Notes: a model not told the origin generated them from the letters alone. Positions 16,808 to 26,307 are shown, numbered from the stretch's first letter. The stretch is 64,000 bases of DNA from Pannonibacter sp. XCT-53 (GCF_009915765.1 NZ_JAABLQ010000001.1:2728001-2792000); one strand, 5' to 3'. Program-made: numbers and translations.

Positions 16808-18136
16808 TCAGTGCACCGGCTGGCGCTGCAGACGCTCAAAGCCTTCCGGTTCCGGGCCGCCGTAGGCCCAGTCGAGCAGTTCGGCCGTGTGGATGACGGG
16901 AAGGCCGGTGCCCTTGCCGATCTGCGTCATGCAGCCGATGTTGCCGGCGGCGATCAGGTCCGGTTTCGTCTTCTCGATGTTGGCGACCTTGCGGTCCCGG
17001 AGACGCGTCGCGATTTCCGGCTGCAGGATGTTGTAGGTGCCGGCCGAGCCGCAGCACAGATGGCCTTCCGGCACATCCTTCACCGTGAAGCCGGCGGCCT
17101 TGAGCAGCTCCTTCGGCTGGCGCGTGATCTTCTGGCCGTGCTGCATCGAGCAGGCCGAATGATAGGCAACCGTCATGTTGCCGGGCCGCACGGGCGCGCC
17201 GAGATCCAGCGTTGCCAGGAACTCGGTGATGTCCCTGGCAAGGCCCGACACCCGGGCGGCTTTTTCGGCCCATGCGGCGTCATGCTTCAGCATGTAACCG
17301 TAATCCTTGATCGTGGTGCCGCAGCCCGAGGCGGTGATCAGGATCGCCTCCAGCCCGCCGGCTTCCAGCTCGCGCGTCCAGGCTTCGACATTCTGCCTGG
17401 CGTTCGCAAGGGCGGCCTCCTCGCGGCCCATGTGATGCACCAGCGCGCCGCAACAGGTCTCGCCCTTGGGCAGCACGACTTCATAGCCTGCCCGCGTCAA
17501 AAGGCGGATCGTCGCGTCGTTGATCGACGGGGCCAGCACCGGCTGGGCGCAACCGGTGAGCAGCGCCACCCGGCCGCGTTTCGGGGCCGACGGCGCGAAG
17601 GCCGCCGGTCCCTCGCACTGCGCCCGGCCCGGTGCGCGTGCCGGCGCCAGATCCAGCATCGCGCCCAGCTTGGCAAAGGGCCCGCCGAAGCTTTTCATCA
17701 GCCCGGCGAAGGGCCGTGCCGCAAAGGCGCCGACCAGCGCCAGCCGGAAACGCCCCGGATAAGGCAGCACGGCCGCCAGCAGCGACCGGATCAGCCGGTC
17801 GGTCAGCGGCCGGCGGTAGGTCTTCTCGATATGCGCGCGGGCATGGTCGACGAGATGCATGTAATGCACCCCCGACGGGCACGTGGTCATGCAGGACAGG
17901 CACGACAGGCAGCGGTCGATGTGCTTCACCACCTTCTCGTCCGCCGGCCGGTTGTTCTCCAGCATGTCCTTGATGAGGTAGATGCGCCCGCGCGGGCTGT
18001 CGAGCTCGTCGCCCAGCAGCGCGAAGGTCGGGCAGGTCGCCGTGCAGAAGCCGCAATGGACGCATTTGCGCAGGATCTTCTCCGCATCGGCCACATGCGG
18101 ATCGGCAAGCTGTTCGGGCGTGAAATTCGTCTGCAT
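16808..18136 (-). CDS. glcF: glycolate oxidase iron-sulfur subunit
   Basis: 442 residues. It carries two [4Fe-4S] cluster motifs, CVHCGFCTATCP (residues 25-36) and CLSCLSCMTTCP (about 76-87), followed by two cysteine-rich CCG domains with ETCCGALVHHMG and HLCCGSAGTYNIL. It passes electrons from the GlcD/GlcE flavin subunits to the quinone pool at the inner membrane. It is the last gene of glcDEF, 48 bp after glcE. The stop codon sits in the loop of a 9-bp inverted repeat (16799-16822), and copy 3 of the clcA end lies just beyond. Confidence 0.96.
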   Translation of the reverse strand: MQTNFTPEQLADPHVADAEKILRKCVHCGFCTATCPTFALLGDELDSPRGRIYLIKDMLENNRPADEKVVKHIDRCLSCLSCMTTCPSGVHYMHLVDHARAHIEKTYRRPLTDRLIRSLLAAVLPYPGRFRLALVGAFAARPFAGLMKSFGGPFAKLGAMLDLAPARAPGRAQCEGPAAFAPSAPKRGRVALLTGCAQPVLAPSINDATIRLLTRAGYEVVLPKGETCCGALVHHMGREEAALANARQNVEAWTRELEAGGLEAILITASGCGTTIKDYGYMLKHDAAWAEKAARVSGLARDITEFLATLDLGAPVRPGNMTVAYHSACSMQHGQKITRQPKELLKAAGFTVKDVPEGHLCCGSAGTYNILQPEIATRLRDRKVANIEKTKPDLIAAGNIGCMTQIGKGTGLPVIHTAELLDWAYGGPEPEGFERLQRQPVH

Positions 18137-18184
18137 CGGTCAACCTTGCGGTGAGGGCTCGGGGTCGGGCGGAAGGCGGCGCGC

Positions 18185-19405
18185 TCAGGCGTCGGCGACC
18201 ATGCGGCCCGGATTGAGAATGCCTTTCGGGTCGAACTGCGCCTTCAGCCGGCGGCTCAGCGCGGCCAGCGGGGCAGGCTGCGGCTGGAACACCGGCACGG
18301 CGGCCCGGGTCGCCGCGCTCGCCCGGATCAGGGTCGCGTGCCCGCCGCCGTGATCGGCGATGGCCGCGCGCAGCGGCACGTCATGCACCTCGCCGTCCAG
18401 CATCTGCAGCCACAACAGCCCGCCGCTCCAGTCGTAGAAGCCTTCCACCGGCATCATGCTGCGCAAGCGCTGCATCAGTTCGGCGCCGGAGGCCGGCGGC
18501 ACGGAGACGCGCCACACCGGATTGCGGCTGCCGGCAAAGGGGATCACGTCGCGCACGGCCTGCCAGAGCGCCTTCGAGGCCGCATCGCCGATCCGTTCCG
18601 CCGGGCCAAACTCGGCCAGCCGCCTCGCCAGATTGGCAAAGCGGTACTCGACCGACGGGCCGAAGCCTTCGAGGCGCAGCAGCGTCACCGGCCCCGGTCG
18701 GTCCTCGCCCGCAACACCGAGCCGCTGGCAGATGCCTTCCGGCAGATGCGCGGCCGCCGAGACTTCCGCCGAGGAGCCCATGGCAGCGCACATGGCGGCA
18801 ACGGCGGCCGCATCGGAGAGGCCGTTCAGCGCCAGGCTCGCCGAGGTCTCGGCGCGCGGGTTCACCTTCAGCGTGATCAGCGTCGACACGGCCAGCGTGC
18901 CATAGGCCCCGGTCAGGGCGCGCGGCAGGTCGTAGCCGGTGACGTTCTTCACCACGCGGCCGCCGGAGCGGAAGATCTCGCCGCGGCCCGATACTGCGTC
19001 GAGCCCGAGGATATGGTCGCGCGCAGCGCCCGCCTTGATGCGGCGCGGCCCGGCGAGATTGGCGCCGATCAGCCCGCCGAGCGTGCCCTTGCCGGCTGCC
19101 TCGCCGAGGAGCGGCCCGAAATCCATCGGCTCGAAGGAGAGCTCCTGCCCGGCGCCGGCCACCAGTGCCTCGATCTCGGCCATCGGCGTGCCGGCCTTGG
19201 CCGTCAGCACCAGTTCGGCCGGCTCGTAGACCTCGACGCCGGACAGGCGCGACAGGTCCAGCACATGGGCCGCCTGCACCGGCCGGCCCAGCGCGCGTTT
19301 GGAGCCCTGGCCGAGGATCTCGACGGGCAACTCCTCGGCGGCGGCATAGGCCAGGACGTCGCGCATCTCTTCGGCGGTGGTGGGCGTGAGGGCGGAATGG
19401 GTCAT
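18185..19405 (-). CDS. glcE: glycolate oxidase FAD-binding subunit GlcE
   Basis: 406 residues. The N-terminal PCMH-type FAD-binding domain is visible from ILGQGSKRALGRPV through AGTPMAEIEALVAGAGQELSFEP and the GTLGGLIGANLAGPRR motif, then GGRVVKNVTGYDLPRALTGAYGTLAV. The C-terminal domain ends with the LSRRLKAQFDPKGILNPGRM motif common to the family. GlcE works with GlcD and GlcF in membrane-associated glycolate dehydrogenase, which makes glyoxylate. It lies 14 bp after glcD and 48 bp before glcF, so all three should be one transcript. Confidence 0.96.
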   Translation of the reverse strand: MTHSALTPTTAEEMRDVLAYAAAEELPVEILGQGSKRALGRPVQAAHVLDLSRLSGVEVYEPAELVLTAKAGTPMAEIEALVAGAGQELSFEPMDFGPLLGEAAGKGTLGGLIGANLAGPRRIKAGAARDHILGLDAVSGRGEIFRSGGRVVKNVTGYDLPRALTGAYGTLAVSTLITLKVNPRAETSASLALNGLSDAAAVAAMCAAMGSSAEVSAAAHLPEGICQRLGVAGEDRPGPVTLLRLEGFGPSVEYRFANLARRLAEFGPAERIGDAASKALWQAVRDVIPFAGSRNPVWRVSVPPASGAELMQRLRSMMPVEGFYDWSGGLLWLQMLDGEVHDVPLRAAIADHGGGHATLIRASAATRAAVPVFQPQPAPLAALSRRLKAQFDPKGILNPGRMVADA

Positions 19406-19419
19406 CGCGTCGGATCCGA

Positions 19420-20916
19420 TCAGAAGCGCGGAATGTCGGGGAAGGCGAGCTGGCCCTTGTGGACATGCATCATCCCGAGGTCGGCGCAGCGGTGCAGCAC
19501 CGGGAAGACCTTGCCCGGATTGAGCAGGTGCTTGTCGTCAAAGGCACATTTCACCCGCTGCTGCTGCTTCAGGTCGTCCTCGGAGAACATTTCCGGCATC
19601 AGGTCGCGCTTCTCGATGCCCACGCCATGCTCGCCGGTCAGCACCCCGCCGACAGCCACGCAGAGCCGCAGGATGTCGGCGCCGAAGGCTTCCGCCGCCT
19701 CCAGTTCGCCGGGCTTGTTGGCGTCATAGAGGATCAGCGGATGCAGGTTGCCGTCACCGGCGTGGAACACGTTGGCGCAGCGCAGGCCGTGCTTGACGGA
19801 GAGCTCGCGCATGCCGGCCAGCACGCGCGGCAGCTCGCGGCGCGGAATGGTCCCGTCCATGCAGAGATAGTCCGGCGAGATGCGCCCCACCGCCGGGAAG
19901 GCCGACTTGCGCCCGGCCCAGAACACCAGCCGCTCTTCCTCGCTGGTCGAGACGCGCAGATAGCCGGCGCGGTTGGCGCGGGCGATCTCCTCGACGCGGG
20001 CCAGCAGGAAGTCCACCTCCGCTTCCGGCCCGTCCAGCTCGACGATCAGCAGCGCCTCGGCATCGCGCGGATAGCCGGCGTTGACGTAGTCCTCGGCAGC
20101 CTGGATCGCCGGGCCGTCCATCATCTCCATGCCGCCGGGAATGATGCCTGCGGCGATGATGTCGGCAACACAGCGCCCGCCGTCCTCGGAGGTCGGGAAG
20201 CCGACCAGCGCGGCCCGCGCGGTCTCCGGCTTCTGCAGGATGCGCACGGTCACTTCGGTGACGACGCCGAGCAGGCCTTCCGAGCCGGTCATCAGCGCGA
20301 GGAGGTCATAGCCCTCCGCCTCCATGTGCTTGCCACCGAGGCGGATCACCTCGCCGGTGATCAGCACCATCTCCAGGCCCAGCACGTTGTTGGTGGTCAG
20401 GCCGTATTTCAGGCAATGCACGCCGCCGGAGTTCTCCGCAATGTTGCCGCCGATGGAACAGGCGATCTGCGACGACGGGTCCGGCGCGTAATAGAAGCCC
20501 TCATGCTCCACCGCGCGGGTGATGCCGAGATTGGTGACGCCGGGCTGGGCGATCACGGCGCGGTTGGGGAAGTCGATGTCGAGGATGCGGTTGAACTTCA
20601 TCATCGACATCAGGACGCCATCGGCCAGCGGCAGCGCGCCACCGGACAGCGAGGTGCCCGCACCGCGCGGGACCACCTTGACCTCGTTCTCGTAACAGTA
20701 ACGCAGGATGCGGGAGACCTGGTCCACCGTCTCCGGCAGCACCACGACCAGCGGCATCTGCCGGTAGGCAGTCAGCGCATCGGTCTCGTAGGGGCGCATT
20801 TCGGTCAGGGCGTCGATGACCCCCTCCCCCGGCACGATGGCCTTCAGCGCGGCCACGATCTCGTCGCGGCGTGCAAGCACGCCCCGGTCCGGCGCCGGCA
20901 TGGCGATCCCGACCAT
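19420..20916 (-). CDS. glcD: glycolate oxidase subunit GlcD
   Basis: 498 residues from ATG 20916, preceded by GGGAGGGG; this is the usual GlcD length (E. coli 499). The frame is open a further 144 bp upstream but without coding character. The FAD-binding PCMH domain includes VVPRGAGTSLSGGALPLADG, APDPSSQIACSIGGNIAENSGGVHCLKYG and GSEGLLGVVTEV. The FAD-oxidase C domain carries CANVFHAGDGNLHPLI and GGVLTGEHGVGIEKRDLM. It oxidises glycolate. It is first in glcDEF, with a divergently transcribed LysR gene 203 bp away. Confidence 0.96.
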   Translation of the reverse strand: MVGIAMPAPDRGVLARRDEIVAALKAIVPGEGVIDALTEMRPYETDALTAYRQMPLVVVLPETVDQVSRILRYCYENEVKVVPRGAGTSLSGGALPLADGVLMSMMKFNRILDIDFPNRAVIAQPGVTNLGITRAVEHEGFYYAPDPSSQIACSIGGNIAENSGGVHCLKYGLTTNNVLGLEMVLITGEVIRLGGKHMEAEGYDLLALMTGSEGLLGVVTEVTVRILQKPETARAALVGFPTSEDGGRCVADIIAAGIIPGGMEMMDGPAIQAAEDYVNAGYPRDAEALLIVELDGPEAEVDFLLARVEEIARANRAGYLRVSTSEEERLVFWAGRKSAFPAVGRISPDYLCMDGTIPRRELPRVLAGMRELSVKHGLRCANVFHAGDGNLHPLILYDANKPGELEAAEAFGADILRLCVAVGGVLTGEHGVGIEKRDLMPEMFSEDDLKQQQRVKCAFDDKHLLNPGKVFPVLHRCADLGMMHVHKGQLAFPDIPRF

Positions 20917-21119
20917 CTCCCCTCCCTTTCCGTCACGCGAAAGACGTGATCCGAGTTTGTCCGTCACTGCGTAAATGCGCACAAGGTCGGTTTGGTGCCG
21001 GAGTGTCCTCCTGCGGCGTTCTGGCATCCAACCGACCCCGCATGTCAGGCAGTCTGGCAAACTTCTGTCATCGGGGAAACATCGGGACTTTTCCTAGAAC
21101 TCTTTCCGACCGGTCACAA

Positions 21120-22070
21120 ATGAGCAACCTGACGGACATGGAAATCTTCGCGAGGGTGGTCACCGCTGGCAGCATGTCCGCTGCCGGGCGCGAAATGTCA
21201 CTGTCGCCGGCCGTCGTGTCGAAACGCATCCGTCGTCTGGAAGACCGTCTCGGAACCCGCCTGCTGCAACGCACCACCCGCCAGATTGCCCTGACCGAGG
21301 CCGGCCAGGGGTTCTATGACCGGGTGCTGGCCATCCTTGCCAGTGTCGAGGAAGCCGAGACCTTCGTCACCCGGGGCTCGGCGCAGGCGCGCGGAACCCT
21401 GAAGGTCAGCGCGCCCACGTCCTTCGGCCGGCTGCATGTGGCCCCGCATCTTGGCCGGTTCCTCGAGGCCAATCCGGACCTGTCGCTCAATCTCGACCTG
21501 TCCGACGACTTCGTCGACATCGTCGGCGACGGCTATGATCTTGCGATCCGCATTGCGGAACTGTCGGATTCCAGCCTGGTTGCGCGCCGGCTTGCGCCGG
21601 TGCACCGGGTGCTCTGCGCGGCGCCGGCCTATCTGGCGCGGCAGGGCGAGCCCACGTCGCTGCAGGACCTGATCGACAACCATGTGCGCATCGCCGCCGC
21701 GGCCCAGGATCCCTGGCGGCTGGTGGGGCCACACGGGCCGGAGATCGTGCGCGTCAGCGCGCCGCTGCGGACCAACTCGTCGGAGGTGGTGCGCGAGGCC
21801 GTGATCGCCGGCGTCGGCATTGCGCTGCGGTCGACCTGGGATATCGGACCGGAGCTCCGGGAGGGCAAGTTGCGAATCGTGCTGCCGGCCTTCCGCGCCT
21901 CGAAGGAGGTCGGGCTGCACGCGGTCTATCCGAGCCGGCGGTTCCTGCCGGCCAAGGTTAGGGTGTTCATCGACTTCCTGGCCCAGCTTTACGGCCCGGC
22001 GCCCTATTGGGATGCCGGTCTTGAACAATGGCTGAGCGAGACCCCTCACTCGGCCACGGCTGCAGAATGA
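21120..22070 (+). CDS. LysR-family regulator, probably of glcDEF
   Basis: 316 residues from ATG 21120 (an ATG at 21138 is also possible). The N-terminal winged helix-turn-helix reads MEIFARVVTAGSMSAAGREM then LSPAVVSKRIRRLEDRLGTRLLQRTTRQIALTEAG, with the substrate-binding domain behind it. The type (AAGREMSLSPAVVSKRI, TFGRLHVAPHLGRF-like core) matches the CrgA/DsdC-like group of LysR proteins. The divergent arrangement with glcD is the classical one for a LysR regulator and its target, so control of glycolate use is likely but not shown. Confidence 0.9.
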   Translation: MSNLTDMEIFARVVTAGSMSAAGREMSLSPAVVSKRIRRLEDRLGTRLLQRTTRQIALTEAGQGFYDRVLAILASVEEAETFVTRGSAQARGTLKVSAPTSFGRLHVAPHLGRFLEANPDLSLNLDLSDDFVDIVGDGYDLAIRIAELSDSSLVARRLAPVHRVLCAAPAYLARQGEPTSLQDLIDNHVRIAAAAQDPWRLVGPHGPEIVRVSAPLRTNSSEVVREAVIAGVGIALRSTWDIGPELREGKLRIVLPAFRASKEVGLHAVYPSRRFLPAKVRVFIDFLAQLYGPAPYWDAGLEQWLSETPHSATAAE

Positions 22071-22210
22071 ACCCTCGGGGCCGAAGTGGCCCGATCGCGC
22101 GCGAACGCGGCATCACGCCGCGCTGTCTTGCCTGCTTTCTGCCTTGGGTTCATGTTCAAACAACTCAAGCGTCCGGCCGGAGGCCGGTTTCGCAGGAGGG
22201 AGAGAAAACG

Positions 22211-22606
22211 ATGATGAAGCTTAGCATTGCCGCAGGTCTTGCCCTGATGGCCCTTACCACCGTATCCCATGCCGCAGGTGACATCGCCGAGGGCGAGAAG
22301 GCCTTCAAGAAATGCGCCGCCTGCCATGCAGTCGGCCCGGATGCGAAGAACAAGGTTGGCCCGGTGCTGAACGGCATCGTCGGTCGCCCGATCGCCTCGA
22401 TTGCCGACTTCAAGTACTCCCCGGCCATGACCGAGTTCGGCGCCGGCAAGGTGTGGGACGAAGCCAACCTCACCGGCTATCTCGCCGACCCGAAGGGCTT
22501 CATCCCGAAGAACAAGATGGCCTTTGTCGGCCTGAAGAAGGAAGAAGAGCTGAAGGGCGTGATCGCCTATCTGGCTCAGTACAACGCGGACGGCTCGAAG
22601 AAGTAA
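22211..22606 (+). CDS. periplasmic class I cytochrome c
   Basis: 131 residues from ATG 22211 with AGGAGGG 10 nt upstream. A signal peptide of 21 residues (ending SHA) is followed by the haem-binding CAACH at 35-39 and the axial methionine at 103 in KNKMAFVG. The segments KVGPVLNGIVGRPIASI and YLADPKGFIPKNKM are typical of cytochrome c2/c550. It carries electrons in the periplasm, for example between the bc1 complex and a terminal oxidase. It is flanked by its own terminator. The lysine-rich surface is usual for the family. Confidence 0.95.
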   Translation: MMKLSIAAGLALMALTTVSHAAGDIAEGEKAFKKCAACHAVGPDAKNKVGPVLNGIVGRPIASIADFKYSPAMTEFGAGKVWDEANLTGYLADPKGFIPKNKMAFVGLKKEEELKGVIAYLAQYNADGSKK

Positions 22607-22620
22607 TCCGGACCAATGCC

Positions 22621-22665
22621 ACGGCCCCGGCCGTCTCCGTTGCGGAGACCGCCGGGGCCGTTTTG
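22621..22665 (+). terminator. long intrinsic terminator after the cytochrome c gene
   Basis: An 11-bp outer stem (ACGGCCCCGGC / GCCGGGGCCGT) encloses a 7-bp inner stem (GTCTCCG / CGGAGAC) and ends in TTTTG. Confidence 0.9.
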
Positions 22666-22705
22666 TTTCGCCCGCCAGTGCGTTTCACATCAGTGCAGTT
22701 TCACG

Positions 22706-24064
22706 TCAGGGACGTTTCGCATCTGGCCCCTTCTCCTCCGGACGCGTCTCGTCCGGGTCGGCGTGATAGGCCCGGATCCGGCGCATGGTCCACCAGATGG
22801 CAAGCACCACAAGCGGCACGGAGACGCCGGCCACCAGGCCCGGATCTGGTATCGGCAGACCGGCCTCAGACAGGCCCTTTGCGAGATATCCCACCAGACC
22901 GACGACGTAGTAGCTGACGGCGGCCACCGACAGCCCTTCGACCGTCTGTTGCAGGCGCAGCTGCATGCGCGCCCGCTGGTTCATGGAATCAAGCAGATCC
23001 CGGTTCTGGCGTTCCATGTCGACGTCGACCCGCGTCCTGAGCAGGGTCGAGGCGCGGGCCAGCTTGCGCGACAGGTTGTTCTGCCGTTCTTCCAGCGACT
23101 GGATGGTGCGCATGGCCGGGGCGAGCCGGCGCGCGAGGAAGGACGACATGGCAAGGAGCCCCGGCACCGGGGCCTCGTCGATGGTTCCAAGCCGGGCCTG
23201 CACGATGTCGTGGTAGGCCCGGCTTGCGCCGAAGCGATAGGCACTTGCCGCAGCCCCCGCCTCCAGATCCGCCGCAAGGCCGGACAACTGCTCGAGCAGT
23301 TCGCGGTTGTGCTCGATGCCGTTGGCGTTGCGCATGCCGTTGGTCAGCTTGACCAGCGCCTGCTCGATGCGGCGCACGTCCGGGGCGTGCTGCATCGCCA
23401 TCGGCAGCCCCATGAGCGCCAGCGTCCGGTAGGTTTCCACCTCGATGAGCCGCTGCGCCAGCGCGCCGGTCTGGCTCGCCCCCATCCCGCTGTTGACCAG
23501 GAGAATGCGGGTCAGGCCGTCTCCGTCCTGACGAAAGTCGGTGACGGCCGTTGCCCGCCCTTCTTCGGACTGGAGCGCGGCCAGGCTTGCGGGATCGAAC
23601 CAGCGCGCCAGATCGAACTCTTCAAGGCCCGGCGCCTCGACAACGTCCAGACGGGCCGCTGCCAGCATCGGCCCGGGCGCCCGGAACTCGGCGCCGAACG
23701 GGTTGCCCGCAGGCGCAGGACCAAAGGGATGCTCGCCGACCGGTGCGGCGTCGAACGTGTAGGTGATGAACTCCGCGTGCTGCTCCCAGCGCAGCAGCCC
23801 GCCCGCAATGGGCAGCACATGGGAGCGGTCGCTCTCGCCGGGCCCGGCCGTGCCATGGCTCGCGCACAGCCCGGCATACCAGGCGCGGTCCTGCCGCGCG
23901 CCGTCCGGATCGACCGTGAAGGCGAAATGCAGCACCAGGCGCGGACTTTCGAGCGGCCGGAATGGGCGGGCATGGATCTCGCCGAGCACGGCCGCCCGCA
24001 GCGGATGACGCTCGAAGGAGGGCAATCGTGTGCCGCTTGCTGCTGTCCCGTCAGGCCCCGTCAT
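22706..24064 (-). CDS. DUF3422 membrane protein
   Basis: 452 residues from ATG 24064, with GGAGGTG 6 nt upstream. The N-terminal half begins LPSFERHPLRAAVLGEIHARPF, the DUF3422 signature. A central coiled-coil-like region (residues about 290-380) with LEERQNNLSRKLARASTLLRT is followed by two membrane helices near 395-440 (VAAVSYYVVGLVGYLAKGL and GVSVPLVVLAIWW) and a charged cytoplasmic tail. The family is frequent in alpha- and betaproteobacteria and has no proven function. It is divergent from lldR with 177 bp between starts, so it could share the operator there. Confidence 0.85.
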   Translation of the reverse strand: MTGPDGTAASGTRLPSFERHPLRAAVLGEIHARPFRPLESPRLVLHFAFTVDPDGARQDRAWYAGLCASHGTAGPGESDRSHVLPIAGGLLRWEQHAEFITYTFDAAPVGEHPFGPAPAGNPFGAEFRAPGPMLAAARLDVVEAPGLEEFDLARWFDPASLAALQSEEGRATAVTDFRQDGDGLTRILLVNSGMGASQTGALAQRLIEVETYRTLALMGLPMAMQHAPDVRRIEQALVKLTNGMRNANGIEHNRELLEQLSGLAADLEAGAAASAYRFGASRAYHDIVQARLGTIDEAPVPGLLAMSSFLARRLAPAMRTIQSLEERQNNLSRKLARASTLLRTRVDVDMERQNRDLLDSMNQRARMQLRLQQTVEGLSVAAVSYYVVGLVGYLAKGLSEAGLPIPDPGLVAGVSVPLVVLAIWWTMRRIRAYHADPDETRPEEKGPDAKRP

Positions 24065-24195
24065 CACCGCACCTCCGCCGCATCCCTCCCAAGGTGCCGC
24101 ACCGACAGGGGGCTTGTCATGCGCCAAATGGCGAAATGGCGCTTCCGCGACAGAACGCCTGTCCCGGGACAAGCGGCGCCCCGTAAAGGGCTTGC

Positions 24196-24220
24196 AATTG
24201 GACAAATTTTTTGACCAATT
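24196..24220. promoter_or_regulatory. likely LldR operator
   Basis: AATTGG and CCAATT half-sites are set 13 nt apart, 22 bp before the lldR start codon, and a second dyad GGACAA / TTGTCC overlaps. PdhR/LldR-type GntR regulators are known to bind AATTGG...CCAATT half-sites, although usually more closely spaced. Autoregulation of lldR-lldD is the natural reading. Confidence 0.55.
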
Positions 24221-24241
24221 GTCCGGAGAGGAGCAAGCCCC

Positions 24242-25075
24242 ATGTTCACGAGGATCAGTCACGTCAGGACGGCCGATGCGGTGGTCGAGCAGGTCGAGGC
24301 CCTGATCCTGCGCGGCATCCTGCGTCCGGGCGACCGGCTTCCGGCCGAACGCGACCTGGTCACCCAGGTCGATGTCTCCCGTCCGATCCTGCGCGAGGCC
24401 CTGAAGACCCTCGAGGATCGCGGACTGCTCGTCAGCCGGCCGGGCGGCGGCACCTATGTGGCCGATCTCATCGGCTCCGTCTTTTCCGAACCGCTGGTCG
24501 CCCTCGTCGCGCGCCACCCGGCGGCGATCGAGGACTATCTGGAGTTCCGCAGCGACGTGGAGGCCCTGGCGGCCGGACGCGCGGCGGAACGGGCAACGGC
24601 CGCCGACCGCGCCCTGCTGTCGCGCATCGTCGAGGCAATGGCGGCGGCGCTGGAGACGGACGACCATGCGACGGATGCGCGCCTCGATGTGGAGTTTCAT
24701 CAGGCGATCGGCGAGGCGGCGCACAACATGATCCTGCTGCACACGTTGCGCGCCTGCTACCGGCTCCTGGAGACGGGCGTCTATTTCAGCCAGCAGCGGC
24801 TGTTCGGGCATCCGGGCGCGCGCGTGGCGCTGCTCGAGCAGCACCGCGCGATCCTGGAGCGGATCCTGGCGCGTGATGCCGTCGGCGCCCGGCAGGCGGC
24901 GGTCGCACACATCGATTTCGTTCGCAGCGCCCTGGCCGAAGCCGCGCGTGACAGCGCCCGCGATGCCGTCTCGAGCCTGCGGCTTGACCGGCGGCTGGCC
25001 GGCCTTCCGACGCCGCGGCGCAGCCGCACCAGACAGGACCACAGGCCAGCGCGGAGCAGCGATCCCGGGGCGTGA
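24242..25075 (+). CDS. lldR: GntR/FadR-family regulator, LldR-like
   Basis: 277 residues with GGAGAGGAG before the ATG. The N-terminal winged helix reads VVEQVEALILRGILRPGDRL, ERDLVTQVDVSRPILREALKTLE and GGGTYVADL. The C-terminal FCD domain shows the metal-binding His/Asp pattern: LDVEFHQAIGEAAHN and HRAILERILARDA...AVAHIDFV. FCD regulators sense small organic acids, and the lactate dehydrogenase gene follows after 68 bp, so L-lactate is the likely effector. The Arg-rich tail (residues 245-277) is unusual but in frame. Confidence 0.88.
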   Translation: MFTRISHVRTADAVVEQVEALILRGILRPGDRLPAERDLVTQVDVSRPILREALKTLEDRGLLVSRPGGGTYVADLIGSVFSEPLVALVARHPAAIEDYLEFRSDVEALAAGRAAERATAADRALLSRIVEAMAAALETDDHATDARLDVEFHQAIGEAAHNMILLHTLRACYRLLETGVYFSQQRLFGHPGARVALLEQHRAILERILARDAVGARQAAVAHIDFVRSALAEAARDSARDAVSSLRLDRRLAGLPTPRRSRTRQDHRPARSSDPGA

Positions 25076-25143
25076 GACCCGGACGAGCACCCCGCGGACA
25101 GCACCCGGCCAGGCGCCGGATCTCTTTGGGAGGACCAGACCAC

Positions 25144-26307
25144 ATGCCGATCATTACCGAGATCGAGGATCTCAAGCGGCTGTACAAGCGCCGCGTGCCG
25201 AAGATGTTCTACGACTATGCCGAGACCGGAAGCTGGACCGAGCAGACCTTCCGGGAAAACTCGTCGGACTTCGACGAGATCCGGCTGCGGCAGCGCGTGG
25301 CGGTGGACATGGCCGGCCGCAGTACGGCCACACGCATGGTCGGGCAGGACTGCAAGATGCCGGTGGCGCTCGCCCCGGTCGGCCTGTGCGGCATGCAGTC
25401 GGCCGACGGCGAGATCAAGGCTGCCCGGGCGGCGGAAAAGTTCGGCGTGCCCTTCACGCTGTCGACCATGTCGATCTGCTCGATCGAGGATGTGGCCAGC
25501 CACACCAGCAAGCCCTTCTGGTTCCAGGTCTACACGCTGAAGGACGATGACTTCATGAAGCGCCTCTTTGCCCGGGCAAAGGACGCGAAATGTTCGGCAC
25601 TGGTCATCACCGTCGACCTGCAGGTGCTGGGCCAGCGGCACAAGGACCTGAAGAACGGCCTCAGCGCCCCCCCGAAGCTGACGCCGTCCTCGATCCTGAA
25701 CCTGGCCACCAAGGTGCCGTGGGGTCTCGAGATGCTGCAGACCAGGCGCCGCTTCTTCGGCAACATCGTCGGCCATGCCAAGGGCGTGACCGATCCCTCG
25801 TCGCTGAGCAGCTGGACGGCGGAAGCCTTTGATCCGTCCCTTGACTGGAACCGCATCCGCGAGTTCCGCAGCTGGTGGGACGGGCCGGTGATCCTGAAGG
25901 GGATCCTCGATGCGGAGGACGCACGGCGGGCGCTGGATGTGGGCGCGGATGCGATCGTCGTGTCCAACCACGGCGGGCGGCAACTGGACGGGGCGCTGAG
26001 CTCGATCCGCATGCTGCCGAAGATCATGGACGCCGTCGGCGACAAGATCGAGGTGCATCTGGACAGCGGCATCCGGTCGGGCCAGGACGTGCTGAAGGCG
26101 CTGGCCCTTGGCGCCCGGGGAACCATGATCGGGCGGGCCTTTGTCTACGGTCTTGGCGCGATGGGCGAGGCCGGCGTGACGCGGGCGCTCGAGGTGATCC
26201 ACAAGGAGCTGGACGTCACCATGGCGCTGTGCGGCGAGCGGTCGGTGGCCGGGCTCGGTCGCCACAACCTGCTGCTGCCGGCCGATTTCGCCGACCGCTG
26301 GAGCTGA
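25144..26307 (+). CDS. lldD: FMN-dependent L-lactate dehydrogenase
   Basis: 387 residues with GGGAGGA 11 nt upstream. It belongs to the (S)-2-hydroxy acid oxidase family: KRRVPKMFYDYAETGSW at the N-terminus, APVGLCGMQSADGEI, PFWFQVYTLKDDDFMKRL, and the active-site run VSNHGGRQLDG, in which the His is the catalytic base and the Arg binds the carboxylate. DSGIRSGQDVLKALALGARG contacts FMN. It oxidises L-lactate to pyruvate and feeds the quinone pool. Members of this family can also use other 2-hydroxy acids, but the LldR-like regulator upstream favours lactate. Confidence 0.93.
   Translation: MPIITEIEDLKRLYKRRVPKMFYDYAETGSWTEQTFRENSSDFDEIRLRQRVAVDMAGRSTATRMVGQDCKMPVALAPVGLCGMQSADGEIKAARAAEKFGVPFTLSTMSICSIEDVASHTSKPFWFQVYTLKDDDFMKRLFARAKDAKCSALVITVDLQVLGQRHKDLKNGLSAPPKLTPSSILNLATKVPWGLEMLQTRRRFFGNIVGHAKGVTDPSSLSSWTAEAFDPSLDWNRIREFRSWWDGPVILKGILDAEDARRALDVGADAIVVSNHGGRQLDGALSSIRMLPKIMDAVGDKIEVHLDSGIRSGQDVLKALALGARGTMIGRAFVYGLGAMGEAGVTRALEVIHKELDVTMALCGERSVAGLGRHNLLLPADFADRWS

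Noticed and set aside
16799..16822. CCAGCCGGT / ACCGGCTGG inverted repeat considered as a terminator of glcF
   Set aside because: No T-run follows on either strand, and the glcF stop codon lies in the loop. It is noted only as a dyad.
24065..25090. Upstream extension of the DUF3422 gene through the complement of lldR
   Set aside because: lldR is well supported on the plus strand, and GGAGGTG precedes the ATG at 24064.
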